Source of the DNA: Larix kaempferi
Lineage: Eukaryota; Streptophyta; Pinopsida; Pinales; Pinaceae
NCBI GenBank assembly: GCA_027924585.1
Contig: BSBM01000904.1
Coordinates: forward strand, 19,739,001 to 19,803,000
Length of the DNA: 64,000 nt
Direction: 5' to 3'
The notes below the pieces were generated by a model. That model had not been told where the DNA came from, ran no database searches, and was given only the letters and a program-made list of their open reading frames with translations. The translations under genes were made by a program, and so were the position numbers. Shown piece by piece: positions 1 through 11,409 of the stretch; the stretch's first letter is position 1, and every line of letters starts with the position of its first letter.

Positions 1-474
1 GTGGTGGATGACTTGGATTTTGCTTTCTCTCATCTACACACACACACACACACACACATAATTCACTTTCATATAAAGATTTATCATATAAATTTTCGAA
101 GGCAAGCACATGACAAAAAAATTGGCACAAGCACGAGGATAAAACACTTTGGAGTATTAAGTGTCTTTTTGCATTCGGTAAGATTGTATTTTTCTAAAGA
201 AGTCATTGAATTATGTACATTGTAAAACTTCCCTGAAATTTGAATAAGGGGGTTAAAAAGAGGACTTGTGTCCTTAGAACTTTTCAACATTTTTGCACTT
301 CAAATATGGAACACATTAAATAATTATTTAAAGATTTTCACACACTGATCAACAATGCTCTAAAATCTCAAATTTCGATGAACAAAGGAACAATTACAAC
401 CATTCTTACTTGCTTACATGTAATGAACAAGAAGGTGGATCTACTTCAAATGCAAACAAATTTTTGAATGAAAG
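1..474. other. Intergenic, with an AC microsatellite
   Basis: No coding region is recognisable. An (AC)n microsatellite occupies about 36-58. The rest is AT-rich sequence without motifs that I can name. Confidence 0.6.
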
Positions 475-2385
475 TTGAAGTCACTTCAAGGAAACACCAG
501 GCCACCGGTAAATAAAGTTGCACTTGTTGATTGTGAGTTAGAATTCTTTTCTTTTGGTAAAATTGAAGTTACTACAACATTGAAGGAAAGCTTGGATAAT
601 GAGATTAAACAAAAAGAACATGATTTAGATGAAGCCACTGCAACAACAACAACTAATGACATCAAGGAATATGAGGATAAGTTAGCACATATCATTAGAC
701 CCTTGGAAGAACTCTGGAGTTCAAACAAAATAGATATGGCTTACGATATGAAAATGGCCATTATAACTTCTTTCATATTCCTAATTATTGCAAATCGATT
801 ACATTTGTCAGTGGAGGTTTTTTGGATGATGTTGATTGGAAGAGAGCACATGAGGATCATGATGATGTTGTAATTAGAAATGATCGTGCTAGCGATGTAG
901 ATAAAGATGTCAATGCACTTGAGGATGATCAAGATAATGATCATGTATTTTAGGATGATCAAAATGTTAATGCAATTGCTGAGGATACTAATATTAAGGT
1001 ATTGCGGATGATGATGATCAGTTGGACAAAGAACTTGTATAGTGCCAACATTGTCAGCGAATTGGCCATGATGAGTTAAGTTGTTTTCATATTCATCCAT
1101 GTCATTTTTGTGGTAAGACAAATCACTTCTCAAACAGGTGTTAGAAGAAGAAGAAGAAGAAACAACGAAAACAAGTACACTTTGGATAGATGAATACTTG
1201 GTGTTGGGGTTTGGAAGCCAAGTTATTAGATAGATCGTACCAAAAGGTTTATTCACATGTTCATATGTGCTTGCAAGGACTAGTTTCTACAACAGTTGGT
1301 TATGATTGTTTTTATTTGTTGATTTCAGGGCATGATCAGGGCCCATGTGATGTGTCCTTTGAGTTGAAGATAGAGTCTTTTGACTCCGCTCAAAGATAGT
1401 GTGATTACCCCTTTTCACTTTCATGGGGGTACATCTAATGATATTGACTTCTCTCCTTTTAGTTGATAGAATATTGACGAGGTTGTCGACTTCAGGTTTC
1501 AAAGTCTATTCAATGAATGGAAAATTCCATATGGTTTGATGGATACATATAATTGATTGATTTTTTAGGATTATAGGTTATTATGGTTTATTTTGGGATT
1601 TATTCTCAAAATAGATTATGGATTATGATTGTTTAATTATACCTTCAGTGTATTTTCACCAAGACAATTTAGCACTCAACACTTTTGATGGCTTGATGGT
1701 GATTTTGATGGATATTGGATGGATGGACGACTTGCCACATTTTGGCTTTTGATGGTTTTAAGTCACTTTGTGACTTTGATAGTGGTTCGATAGTTTGATT
1801 GATAGTTCGGCACAACTTTGTATTTTGGATTTGAGGCAATACCAATTATTCACCTAGTTTACTACTCACCATATTTTATGGATACCATTTTTGGATGCTA
1901 GTCGACACTTTTTATGTCATCTGGTTTTTTATAGTTTTTTTTATGTGTAGTTTTTCATAGAAGTTCTGTGAACTTATTTGTTCACTTGATAGTCTTCAAG
2001 ATTTATAGGGATGATCTTTGGATCTTATAGGGGCCAAATGATTCTTCATCTTTGCTGGTGCATTCGTGTTTGTTAGGATTTTTCAGTTTATGGGATGTGT
2101 TGGACTTTAAGCCAATTTAATTCTTACCAGGGTTTGCTCTCACTCTTTTTTGGGTTCACTTCAGGGAATACCTACAAGTTGTCTAGCTCATTTGCTTCAC
2201 AGTGAGTTTTCTAGACTTGGTTTCGGCATCCACTTTTGGCGATTTTTCAGGGGGATCTTCATCGACACTCATGAGGTTTCAGACCATGGGTTACAGGTTG
2301 AATACTTAGACATGATATCATCTTTTGCACTAGTGTTTATTGCTCAGTGGTACATTTGTATGGACTTGTGACTAAGGGGGGGGGA
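475..2385 (+). mobile_element. Decayed LTR-retrotransposon interior with gag zinc knuckle
   Basis: A broken plus-strand reading frame contains a retroviral-type CCHC zinc knuckle at 1100-1141 (CHFCGKTNHFSNRC, spacing C-X2-C-X4-H-X4-C), preceded by very acidic coding sequence at about 880-1030. An uninterrupted frame at 475-873 may be gag, but I cannot assign it to a family. The region ends in a purine tract with nine G (2374-2385) directly before a TG that starts a candidate LTR. No protease, reverse transcriptase or integrase is readable, so copia versus gypsy is undecided. Seen: the zinc knuckle and the purine tract. Inferred: a single old element. Confidence 0.5.
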
Positions 2386-2386
2386 T

Positions 2387-2700
2387 TGTTAGCAACTTAA
2401 CCCTAATCATAATGTCTTAGTCCAACCTTAGCAACCATTTAGTTATTTTAAGGTTGCGAGGTGGTTATGAGTAAATCTTGTATAAATGTAATATTCATGA
2501 ATATGATATGTGAACGGGATGAAAGCTTTCTTTTCACCATTTTGGTTATTTTGGTTTTCTTGGTTTCCGTGTTTATCTTCTTTCTATGAAAGAGAACAAG
2601 GAAAATAAAAAATTTGGTGTTCTTTGGTTGAATAATTAGAAGAGAGACTAGTGCCTTCAAACCCTTGGGCTATGGGGTCTTGGGATCAAATCCTCCAAGT
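2387..2700 (+). repeat. Candidate 3-prime LTR after a polypurine tract
   Basis: It starts TGTTAGCAACTTAACC immediately after the purine tract AAGGGGGGGGGA (2374-2385), the expected plus-strand order at the 3-prime end of an LTR element. The right edge is not resolved. A short stretch at about 2665-2710 (with gggatcaaatcc) resembles a tRNA-type B box and may be a separate SINE fragment. Confidence 0.4.
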
Positions 2701-2850
2701 GGCCTTATATGTAAATGTTTGGTTGAAATCCTTGCATATCACAACATAATTTAATGTCCCAAGATATTGAAGATATATACAAACTCTCATAAAGGAAGAT
2801 CGCTCATTACTACGCATATGTTTAGCTCATGCCCTAGCATGTACCCTAGC

Positions 2851-3226
2851 TTATGCCACCAAATATGCAACCTCTACAAAGGTAGGAAAACTACAAACAA
2901 ACAACAAAGCTAAACCACAAAATGATAAAATCATTCCATTGGTGCAAACATACTCTTTCAATGAACTAGGAGCATAAACATTCACGATGTAATCTGACAA
3001 ATATCCCTTCACTAGTTGGGATGGTAGCATAAGATAGATCCATTTGCAAGCAACCTCCCATACTAGCATCCCCCTTCCTAGACAAAATCATTCCCCATGA
3101 AGCGAGAACATCAATTACTAGGACATCCATTAAGACTGATATGGTAGGATAAACAAATAAGTTAACCTTTAAGGCCTTAATCACACCCAAGATTTCAATT
3201 TCCCTAGAATCCAGAATCCATGGCAT
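2851..3226 (-). pseudogene. Ty3/gypsy aspartic protease fragment
   Basis: The minus-strand translation contains the run VLMDVLVIDV, then WGMILSRKGDASMGG, then LQMDLSYATIP. This is the characteristic C-terminal half of the retropepsin region in plant gypsy polyproteins. The catalytic DTG/DSG half and the flanking gag and reverse transcriptase are missing, and the frame changes near 2966-3069. It is a small relic of a minus-strand gypsy element and unlikely to be functional. Confidence 0.6.
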
Positions 3227-4257
3227 AATTTAATTGAGTGAAAACCCCATGAGATATTCTTAGAGTGTCACTAAGTGTTTGCCTTCATGACCAACCTTAT
3301 CTTGTAGATCTTAGAGCTACCCATTTTGGAGTGTTTCTTGCATGGTTACTTAGCATTATTGTCACCTTTAGTTCCTACCTACATACTTTTACTATTATCT
3401 ATGACATCCATTGCCATCATCTACATCCACTCAATTCACCACCATTTTGTTTGAGATCAACTTTTTTTTAGAGTAAGCCTCGTATCCAACACTAATTCCT
3501 ATTTTGATTTGGCAGTTGCAAGTGAATTATGAACTTTTACAATGAAAGACAAGTATTATTTACTCTTACGAAACTTATCTTAAACATTATGGTGATAGGT
3601 TCTCTAATCATGATGTTGTAACTTTCAACATTCTACACAGAAAATTTAGAATTTCAAGGTTCAGAACAAGATTTCTGAAAAATAAATAACTTTTGCAACC
3701 TATGCCCAAGCGAACTAGTCTCTACAAGTGGCACAGTCAGCAGCGAAATAAGGGCTGTAACTAGTTTCCAATAAATAGAATGCAGCCACCTGCAACAATA
3801 TTGACAAAGTCTCGTAGAATCACTGTGCCAAACAGTGTTGGCATATCTATTAGATAAGATAGTGAAATGCTGACCACAGAAGGATAAACAATGCAGCAAT
3901 TCCCAACCGAAAAATGATGTGAGACCTCATTAAAATATACAAAGACCTCCAGAAGTTCTGGGTCCAAATATCTGATATGCATTTATCAGATACATTGCTG
4001 ACAAAAACGGCACGGTAGTCATCTTCAGCCTGTAACAACTTCCAAGAAGCTGCTGCATTATTATAACGAAAGAGCTGTCTACCAAACCACCTTTTATTTC
4101 GATAACAAATGTTTTGGATTTTAATAATGAAAAAAACTGTTTTTTTCAAATTTTTTAATACAAAATTGATAGCTTGACTGTCATTTTCATTTTGATTCCT
4201 TGACTATTAACTTTCCAATAGATAATAATAACTATACCTTTGAATGTCGACTATTCA
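3227..4257. other. Intergenic, no gene recognised
   Basis: Three overlapping minus-strand open frames of 73-99 codons occur at 3654-4149, but none matches a family I know and they conflict with each other. Treated as non-coding. Confidence 0.5.
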
Positions 4258-4600
4258 CAAGTTTATATAATTTCCATCTGTGGAAGGTTGCGTCGACTGC
4301 TGACTTATTCCAATAAAGAATAGATATATCTTCAATTATTGTCAACAAGCTTACAGTTTTCATGTCTGTGGTGTGGAAAGGTTGCCTTGGCTACTCACTC
4401 GTTCCAATAAAGAATAGTTATATTTTTAATTATTCTTATATTTTAAATTGTTATATTTTTAATTATTTTCAACAAGTTTATAGTTTTCAGGTCTGTAGTG
4501 TGCAAAGGTTGTCTTGGCTACTAACTCATTCCAATAAAGAATAGCTATAACTTCAATTATTGTCAACAAGTTTGCAACTTCCAGGGATGTCTTTGCCTAG
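4258..4600. repeat. Tandem repeat, about 3 units of 94-127 bp
   Basis: Units share ttccaataaagaatag (starting at 4308, 4402 and 4529) followed by ttattgtcaacaagttt-like sequence and a conserved gtctgtggtg-tggaaaggttg-like block. The middle unit is longer because of an internal AT-rich duplication. No coding content. Confidence 0.8.
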
Positions 4601-5672
4601 TGATTAATAAGAACATTTTTTAATAGAAAAAGTATATATATGACCGGGATTATAAACTTGATCAATAAGAACAGTTTTTAATAGAAAAAAAAGTATATTC
4701 TTTATTGAAAAGAGTTTAAAATTTTTTAGTTTGGTTGAAAGCAATATTTTTTTTTTAATTCAAGTGAAGTAAATATTTTAAATCTAACTTAGTTGTAAAA
4801 TAGACTTTTATAATTTATAGAAAATTAGGGATACAGACTAATTTTTTATAATAACTTTTATATTGGATGCAAGAATAATCTATCCAGCTAAGTAACTTAA
4901 TTGTAAAATATTTATAAATTGAAATTATAAATAAATTAATTCAAAACACTCAAATATTTGGATGATGTTGAAAAAAGTTACTGCAAAACTATTTCCCTTT
5001 ACTTAAGGTATGACCTACTCTTACCAAACCCACCTTGTAAAATAATATGTGACTATTAGGATCCACTTATATCCATGGCTGGAATTATCCTTAAACTCAT
5101 TTATAAAGTCCAATCTCCATTGCTTTATCCATTGCTGGAATTATCCTTAAACTCATTGATAAAGTCCAATCTCCATTGCTTTAAAGGAGCTTCTATCATG
5201 ACTGACTGCAAGGGAAAGGAGCGAGTTTTTTCTTTCCCATAAATAATTTACAAGGTTTACAGTTCCTTAGGTAGAAATTAATTACAATGTTTAATGGGAC
5301 CTTGTAGTTTCACCTTGAAGTGATGAAGAGCTTTAAAGATCAAAATAAAAACTCATGCCTAAGCTTTATTTAGATGTTTTAGTTGTTATGTCTTAGAAAA
5401 ATATATTTTAAGATAAAGTTTGTTTAAGATATCAAAATAAAGTTTGTTTAAGAGATTAAAATACACCGAACAGTTAATCTCTGTGCAAGTTGAAATGCGC
5501 AGTTAATCTCTATACAATTAATATGCAAAGTTAATTTTTTAGAAAAACTTGTCCCAGCAAATAAAGAGCAAAGAAAAAAAAAAAGAAGACTGTCACTCAC
5601 TGCGCAGTTCAATCCTGCAGTTCAATCGTCTTGATTGACCGGTGTGCTTTTCCCTTGATGTCCATGCATTCA
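4601..5672. repeat. AT-rich spacer with two short tandem duplications
   Basis: A 57-bp duplication starts at 4606 and 4663 (aataagaaca followed by a ttttaatagaaaa block). A 56-bp duplication covers 5071-5180 (ggaattatccttaaactcat at 5081 and 5137). No gene is recognisable. Confidence 0.7.
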
Positions 5673-5915
5673 ACTGAATAACTACGCTTGTCCATTGGTT
5701 GTAGCTTGGGTGGTTGGGAGGAATGTTTGTTACCCTCCCCACCCAGGTTCAATTCTTGTAAGTGACATATTGCTCTTGTTGAGCCCATATTGTAATGATT
5801 GTAATTCGTGCCACCTTGATTCTCTAGAATAGCAGGTGGTGACCATTTCCCCAGGTGGACTAGCCCTCTAACAAATGGCGAACCACCCTTTAAAAAAAAA
5901 ACTGAATAACTACGC
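5673..5915 (+). mobile_element. tRNA-derived SINE with 15-bp target duplication
   Basis: The body at 5688-5900 is flanked by identical 15-bp direct repeats (actgaataactacgc at 5673-5687 and 5901-5915). It begins with an RNA polymerase III type promoter: an A-box-like tagcttgggtgg (5702-5713) and a B-box-like ggttcaattct (5746-5756). It ends in a short A tract just before the second repeat. Perfect target duplications suggest a fairly young insertion. It lies about 250 bp upstream of the LysM kinase 1 start codon, so it sits in or beside that promoter. A second copy starts at 63921. Confidence 0.85.
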
Positions 5916-6165
5916 CGTATTCTGTATTGAATAATCTCTTTCATCTCTTTATGGTAGGGGCAGGATACATCAACACGGAAGTAAAAATAATTCTTCGTTT
6001 GACTCGCCGCCTTCTGTTGAATGCTCCGCTGGATGACAATCGGATATTGTCGGCTCCCGCAAGTGGTGTAATGGGCTTTACATAAGCCGCCGCTGCACAT
6101 TATCGGTTGAACAAGAAGAAGCCTTCAAAATTTCTTCCTGTGCAGTGCTAAATCACAGGGAAACA
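5916..6165 (+). promoter_or_regulatory. Probable promoter and 5-prime leader of LysM kinase 1
   Basis: This is the space between the SINE and the start codon. No confident TATA box is visible. GC content rises towards the ATG, as in a transcribed leader. The limits are inferred only from the flanking features. Confidence 0.35.
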
Positions 6166-8109
6166 ATGAATCGAGGGTGCGTGGACTGGATTCTGATAAT
6201 TGCATATTTTGTGATTGTAGTATTAGGGCAGCAGTCGTATGAGGAAAACTCTCAGCTGAATTGCTATTCAAGCAATTCCCCCGACATTGCCTACGGCTAC
6301 ACCTGCAATGGCCAACAACGAACATGCCAGGCCTATGCAATTTACAGAGCCCAAGCAGGTTACCAGAGCCTAGCAAATATCAGCCTGCTGCTCAATTCAA
6401 GCGAGTCTCAGATGGCCCAGATCAACGAGATCTCCGGAACCCAGCTCCTCGACATCGACAAAGCAGTCATAGCTCCCGTCACCTGTTCTTGTGTGGGAAA
6501 CCACTCACAGGCCAACACAACCTACGTTGTTCAAGCGGGAGATTCATATTTAATCATGGCCAACAACACTTACCAGGGGCTCTCTACGTGCCAGGCCATG
6601 ATGCAGCAGAACTCTGTCGAAGCTACCCAACTTGTCCCCAATATGATCCTCAAGGTACCTCTCAGATGCGCCTGTCCGACGAGTACGCAGGTCGGGCAAG
6701 GATTCAGGTACCTTCTCTCTTATTTGGTCCGAAAGAATGACAATCTGGACGCCATCGCGCTCCGATACGGAGTCACGGTGCAGCAATTATTTGATGCCAA
6801 CAGTCTGGCCTCTAACAACAAGACCATTTTCCCATACACGACGATCTTGGTTCCTCTGAAAGCAACGCCCACGAGTTCCCCTGCCTCGGCTCCGCCCCCC
6901 CCTCCGCCGGCCTCGATCCCCACATCTCCGAGCAACAGTGGCTCGAACAGTGGCTCGAACGCGGGTCTCCGTATCGGCCTCGGTGTCGGTATTGTCGCCG
7001 TGGTGGTAGCGGTGGCGGCGGTGATAGTCGGCTGTATTCTCTTCAGAAGAAAGAAAATGAACCGCTTCCGCCCGGGGCAGTCGAGCTCTGAGCCGAGGAA
7101 ACCAGAATTCGACGGGAAAAACCCCAAGGCAACGGCGTTAGACGAACTGGCTGCCGGAATTCAAGAAATAGGGCAGACATTACCTCGGTACAAATTGAAG
7201 GAACTGGAAGCCGCGACCGCGAATTTCAGCCTGGCGAACAGAATCGCCGGTTCTGTCTACCGCGGCGTCATTGACGAAACTCCAGTGGCTGTCAAGCAGA
7301 TTCAGGGCGACATATCTGAGCAAATCGGTATTCTTCAAAAGCTGAACCATTTCAATCTGGTGCGCCTGTCGGGCCTCTGTGAGACCGAAAGCCGTTCATA
7401 TCTCGTATTCGAGTATGCCGACAATGGCTCCCTAGCCGATTACTTACAGAGCAATTCGCCTGCTCTGAGCTGGTGGCAGAGACTGGAGATTGCTCTGGAT
7501 GTGGCAAATGGGCTTGGTTATCTTCACAATTTTGCCGTTCCGGCCTACGTCCACAAGGACATTAAAAGCAGCAATGTTCTGCTCGACGGGAATTTCCGAG
7601 CCAAGATTGCCAATTTCGGCCTGGCGAAATCCGCAGGCGAGGGTTTTGCAGTGACGAGACATGTGGTGGGCACGAAGGGATACATGGCACCGGAATATCT
7701 TGCCCAGGGTCTCGTCACGCCGAAGCTCGACGTTTTCTCCTTTGGGGTCGTCATGCTGGAGCTTCTCTCTGGCAAACCCGCGGCTTTTCCTGGGGATGGA
7801 GATCATGTGCACAAGGAAGTTATGCTGTGGACTACAATTGGGGCTTTGGTCGAGGGTTCGAATCCCAAGGAGAAGCTCAAGGGTTTCATGGATCCGGCAT
7901 TGAAGGATGGATATCCGTTGGATATGGCTTTCGCCATGGCAGAGTTGGCCAGGACGTGCGTGGATGAGGATTTGAATCGTCGGCCAAGCATTAACGAGAT
8001 TCAGATGAATCTGTCCACATGGCTATCTGCTTCTTCTCATTCATACGATTTGGAATCTATAGATTCATTTCAAAATAGCAGCCGCTTTAATATCAGTCAG
8101 AGGGTTTGA
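6166..8109 (+). CDS. LysM receptor-like (pseudo)kinase, LYK4/LYK5-like (copy 1)
   Basis: An intronless 647-residue plasma-membrane receptor. A signal peptide (about 1-21) precedes a LysM ectodomain (about 22-233) with the family's paired cysteines CSC (107-109) and CAC (168-170). A proline- and Ser/Gly/Asn-rich stalk follows, then a membrane helix (about 268-293) ending in basic residues and a kinase domain (about 347-617). The ATP lysine (VAVK, Lys377), alpha-C Glu385, HKD (463-465), Asn470 and APE (508-510) are present. The glycine loop is degenerate (IAGSVYRG) and DFG reads NFG (483-485), so the metal-binding Asp is missing. LYK4, LYK5 and NFR5 relatives bind chitin or lipo-chitooligosaccharides and signal through a CERK1-type active kinase; that role is inferred here. 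The frame stays open upstream to a GTG at 6145, but the first ATG is at 6166. Its closest relative in the window is the gene at 58386. Confidence 0.95.
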   Translation: MNRGCVDWILIIAYFVIVVLGQQSYEENSQLNCYSSNSPDIAYGYTCNGQQRTCQAYAIYRAQAGYQSLANISLLLNSSESQMAQINEISGTQLLDIDKAVIAPVTCSCVGNHSQANTTYVVQAGDSYLIMANNTYQGLSTCQAMMQQNSVEATQLVPNMILKVPLRCACPTSTQVGQGFRYLLSYLVRKNDNLDAIALRYGVTVQQLFDANSLASNNKTIFPYTTILVPLKATPTSSPASAPPPPPPASIPTSPSNSGSNSGSNAGLRIGLGVGIVAVVVAVAAVIVGCILFRRKKMNRFRPGQSSSEPRKPEFDGKNPKATALDELAAGIQEIGQTLPRYKLKELEAATANFSLANRIAGSVYRGVIDETPVAVKQIQGDISEQIGILQKLNHFNLVRLSGLCETESRSYLVFEYADNGSLADYLQSNSPALSWWQRLEIALDVANGLGYLHNFAVPAYVHKDIKSSNVLLDGNFRAKIANFGLAKSAGEGFAVTRHVVGTKGYMAPEYLAQGLVTPKLDVFSFGVVMLELLSGKPAAFPGDGDHVHKEVMLWTTIGALVEGSNPKEKLKGFMDPALKDGYPLDMAFAMAELARTCVDEDLNRRPSINEIQMNLSTWLSASSHSYDLESIDSFQNSSRFNISQRV

Positions 8110-9050
8110 TCTGAAGGTGAGCCGAGCCACAGAAATGTACCATACATCAAATTCTTTTATGTGATGCCTATTGAAATAAGTTGATTGTGAAGCTTTGGAA
8201 ATTTCAAGTTGGCCTTCAGGCTTTTCTGTGAAGTCTTCAAGATGAACTGATTGAAACTACATGAATTAGAACGATAGACATTTATGAATTTCTTAAAATG
8301 TAATGGATATGGGAAGAGATTGATTATGAAGATTTGCCAAATTTCAAGTTGGCTTTCAAACTTTTCTGCGAGTCTGCAAGATGATGTGATTTTGGGTATC
8401 TAGATTGAGTTTTGCAGATTTTAGATATGAATTTTGAACGATGGACATTTTCAATTTCTGAAAACTGAACCCAGAGATCTATGAATTTTTATTTTAATTT
8501 TGAACTAAAGACATTTATGGATTTCTGGAATATGTTGAAGTTTCGTATTCTGTATATAGATTTCTCAATTACAGTAAAGCAGATTGGGTTCTAATTTCTG
8601 CCCAACGATCCTATTCAATCGAAAGAATGTAGTTGTTCTTCCAAGTATGTAACACTTTATTCTGGCTAGCATTTGGAAATGAAAAATCTCAGTTTTAAAA
8701 AAAAAAAATTATATAATTTTTTTAGTAGAAATAAAATTAATCAATTTTCAGTTTAACACTTCACACCACTATCCGCAATATTGTTTTTAAATGTGTGATT
8801 GGAAATTTATGTCAGTGTTCAAAAGTTCCGGAGAGAAAAATAATTTCTTGGTTTGCCACTCTGTGAATCAGGTGAACCACATGCGTCTGGGCATGCTAAG
8901 TTCAAAAAAGTATAATTGTGCATATTATTAGTTCATGTCGTCTTAAGTTGCAGGGATTTTGAGCCTATTTATAAAGGCAGTGGAGTCCACAGATTTCTCT
9001 ATTATTATATTGGCAAAGACATAATCAGCATCAGATTGGCCACTTTGAGG
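8110..9050. other. 3-prime flank of LysM kinase 1
   Basis: AT-rich sequence holding a degenerate duplication of about 140 bp: aaatttcaagttggc-type blocks near 8200 and 8340, each followed by a cttttctg segment. Part of it is presumably 3-prime UTR. No polyadenylation signal can be chosen with confidence and no other gene is seen. Confidence 0.5.
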
Positions 9051-9454
9051 AGATCCACTATTTACATGTTTTAAGGGCTTTTAATGAGAAATGAGAAACT
9101 GGATCCACTATTTACATGTTTTAAGGGCTTTTAATGAGAAAGTGGACTTACTTTTCAAAGCAGGTTTGAGTTTGGCAAAGGGTTACTTTTCAAAGCAGGC
9201 TTGAGTTTGGTAGAGGGCTGGGCTCATCTTCGTGGTTATATGCAGCTATATTGATCTATTAGCATTAATTTTGTTTTTATATTGTATCTAGATCAGCCTT
9301 TTCAGTAATTAGGACTATCTGATCCTATTAGTTGATACATGGGACCGGGAGAAAATAAAGTATTTTGCTTTTGTATTGTATATAGATCAGCTTTTTTAGT
9401 AAGTAGTACTATCAGATCTTATTAGTTGATACATGGGATTGGGAGAAAATAAAG
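9051..9454. repeat. Three adjacent tandem duplications (50, 35 and 94 bp)
   Basis: gatccactatttacatgtt recurs at 9052 and 9102. tacttttcaaagcagg recurs at 9149 and 9184. A block with gatcag followed by gttgatacatggga recurs with about 94-bp spacing between 9272 and 9454. Each is a simple two-copy tandem duplication; no protein is encoded. Confidence 0.8.
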
Positions 9455-11082
9455 TCCTGAATCATTTGCTTTATGGTTACCATTTTGGTGTTAAGTATCT
9501 GTTGATAGCAATATTTGTGACAAACAGTTGAACTGCTTGACTGTAGTTTCTTTGATTTATATAATCTGAACAAAAAAAAGTTGCAGAGATTTTATGAATT
9601 GAAAGAAGAAGCTTAAAATTTTGACATTTCTTTTGTTTGACAAAATTTTAATCAGATTTTTAAATCTAAAATTTGTGTTGTTCAACTTGTTTTTCTGAAT
9701 GTATAATTGAATTCTACTCTCAAAAAAATCTTAAAGCATCCAAATTATACAAATTTAACACTATTATATGAGATTTTAAAACAAATTTAAAAAATGTATT
9801 AGATTCAATAAAAATTGTGCCAGAAAAATCTATTTTTTCGAAATCTTCAAACTTTTAGACTACAATCTATTTTTTCATAACGAAATTGTCCAACTTTTAC
9901 ACTACAGCTTGAAATTTACCATGGTTTGATTCAATTCAATTTTATTTAATTGATAGTTTGCCTAAATTTTCTCCCAATTTTTGTACATTTATTTAATTAG
10001 TTGTTTAAATTTTCTCCCAATTTTTGTACATTTGTTTAATTAGTTGTCAAAATTTTCTTCCAAATTTTATACAATTTATAAAAATTGTTACCTATATTTT
10101 CTTTCTATTATATATTTATGAATTTACTTACTTTATATCTTTACTTTAAAAAATACTATGTTAAGTTGATTAATAGTTAAAAAACGGTATGTCTTACTGT
10201 GAATAATTATTATTTGTTATTTAGCTTCATTTGGAAGTGATATTCAATTAAAAAGGTTAATAGAGAGATAAAATTAAGTTTTTCTTAAAATTTAAATAAA
10301 AACTTATATTTTATTTAATTTTATATTTAAGATTTATTTTTGAAAAATAATAGAAAAAGGGCTCACAACAAAAAAAAATAAAAAAAAATTGAGAAGATCA
10401 AAGCAAAATAACAATTTAAGAATTAAATTTAATAGTTAATCTACTCCATTTTTTAAATTAAGTTCATTACACTTGTTTCAAATCCAAAGATTCCTACAAA
10501 CATTGAAGAGTATTTTGTAATTCTTTGGAAGATTGCAATCTGAAATGATTCCTTCTGTCTCAGAATGATTCTTTGACTTACATGTCACATCCAAAATCAT
10601 AAAGCTATGTGAAACCATTTCATTGGGTGGGCAAGTCAATGCAAAGAAAAACCATTGATTTTGATGTTGATATCTGAACATGACATAAAGCTATGTGAAA
10701 TCTTTTCATTGGGTGGCCAAGTCAATGAAAAGAAAACCATTAATTTTGATATCTGAACATGAAATAAAAAGTGAGCATCAAGAAAATATAAAAGTCAATG
10801 AAAAGGAAAACCATATAGTTTGATGTTGACATATGGACATGAAATAAAAAGTGAACATCATGAAAGGTTAAGATAAATGATGATATGAATATTTTAGGAT
10901 AGTTATTTTAACATCATAAGTGACCGCTGGCATTTTTATGAACTTAGTGATATATATAATATGACATTAACGTGTTCATAAATGCGGCCATGATGTTTTA
11001 AGATTCCATGAATATATATATATATGAAATTTTAATTGTATTTTATTTGAGTAGAAAAGTTGGTGGAGTATATTTTTAAGTA
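9455..11082. repeat. AT-rich spacer with tandem repeats
   Basis: A 43-bp unit containing ctcccaatttttgtacattt is repeated two to three times at 9964-10075. An 86-bp unit containing cataaagctatgtgaaa and aagtcaatg is repeated about three times at 10597-10875. There is no recognisable gene; the 67-codon frame at 10478-10681 lies in the repeat. Confidence 0.7.
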
Positions 11083-11409
11083 TTTTTTTTTTTTCAAACA
11101 CAAGAATCTATATTTTTATTGAAAATATATATAATTGTCAAGAGTTATATTGATTTCGGCAGCCTTAATCCCTTAATCCCAAGAACTACCTATCAGAGGG
11201 AAAGGCCAAATATCTAAGAGGACCATACACCGAACTAGCCCAAAGCACACAAAGTCTATACATAAACCCATAAATACAAAAAGAGTCCTAAGTCAAAATT
11301 ATGCCAATAAAAAGAGGCATATAGAGATATAGTCGCAAAAAAGTATATATAAATATCAAGTCCTATAGTAAAAAACAAGAAACTAAAAATGATAAAAAAT
11401 TGAAGAGGA

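Noticed and set aside
3654-4149. Overlapping minus-strand ORFs of 73-99 codons
   Set aside because: Three frames compete over the same bases and none has a known motif or a credible start context.
5609-6100. 163-codon minus-strand ORF upstream of LysM kinase 1
   Set aside because: Its middle is the antisense of the SINE and its ends are the target-site flanks; no protein family is visible.
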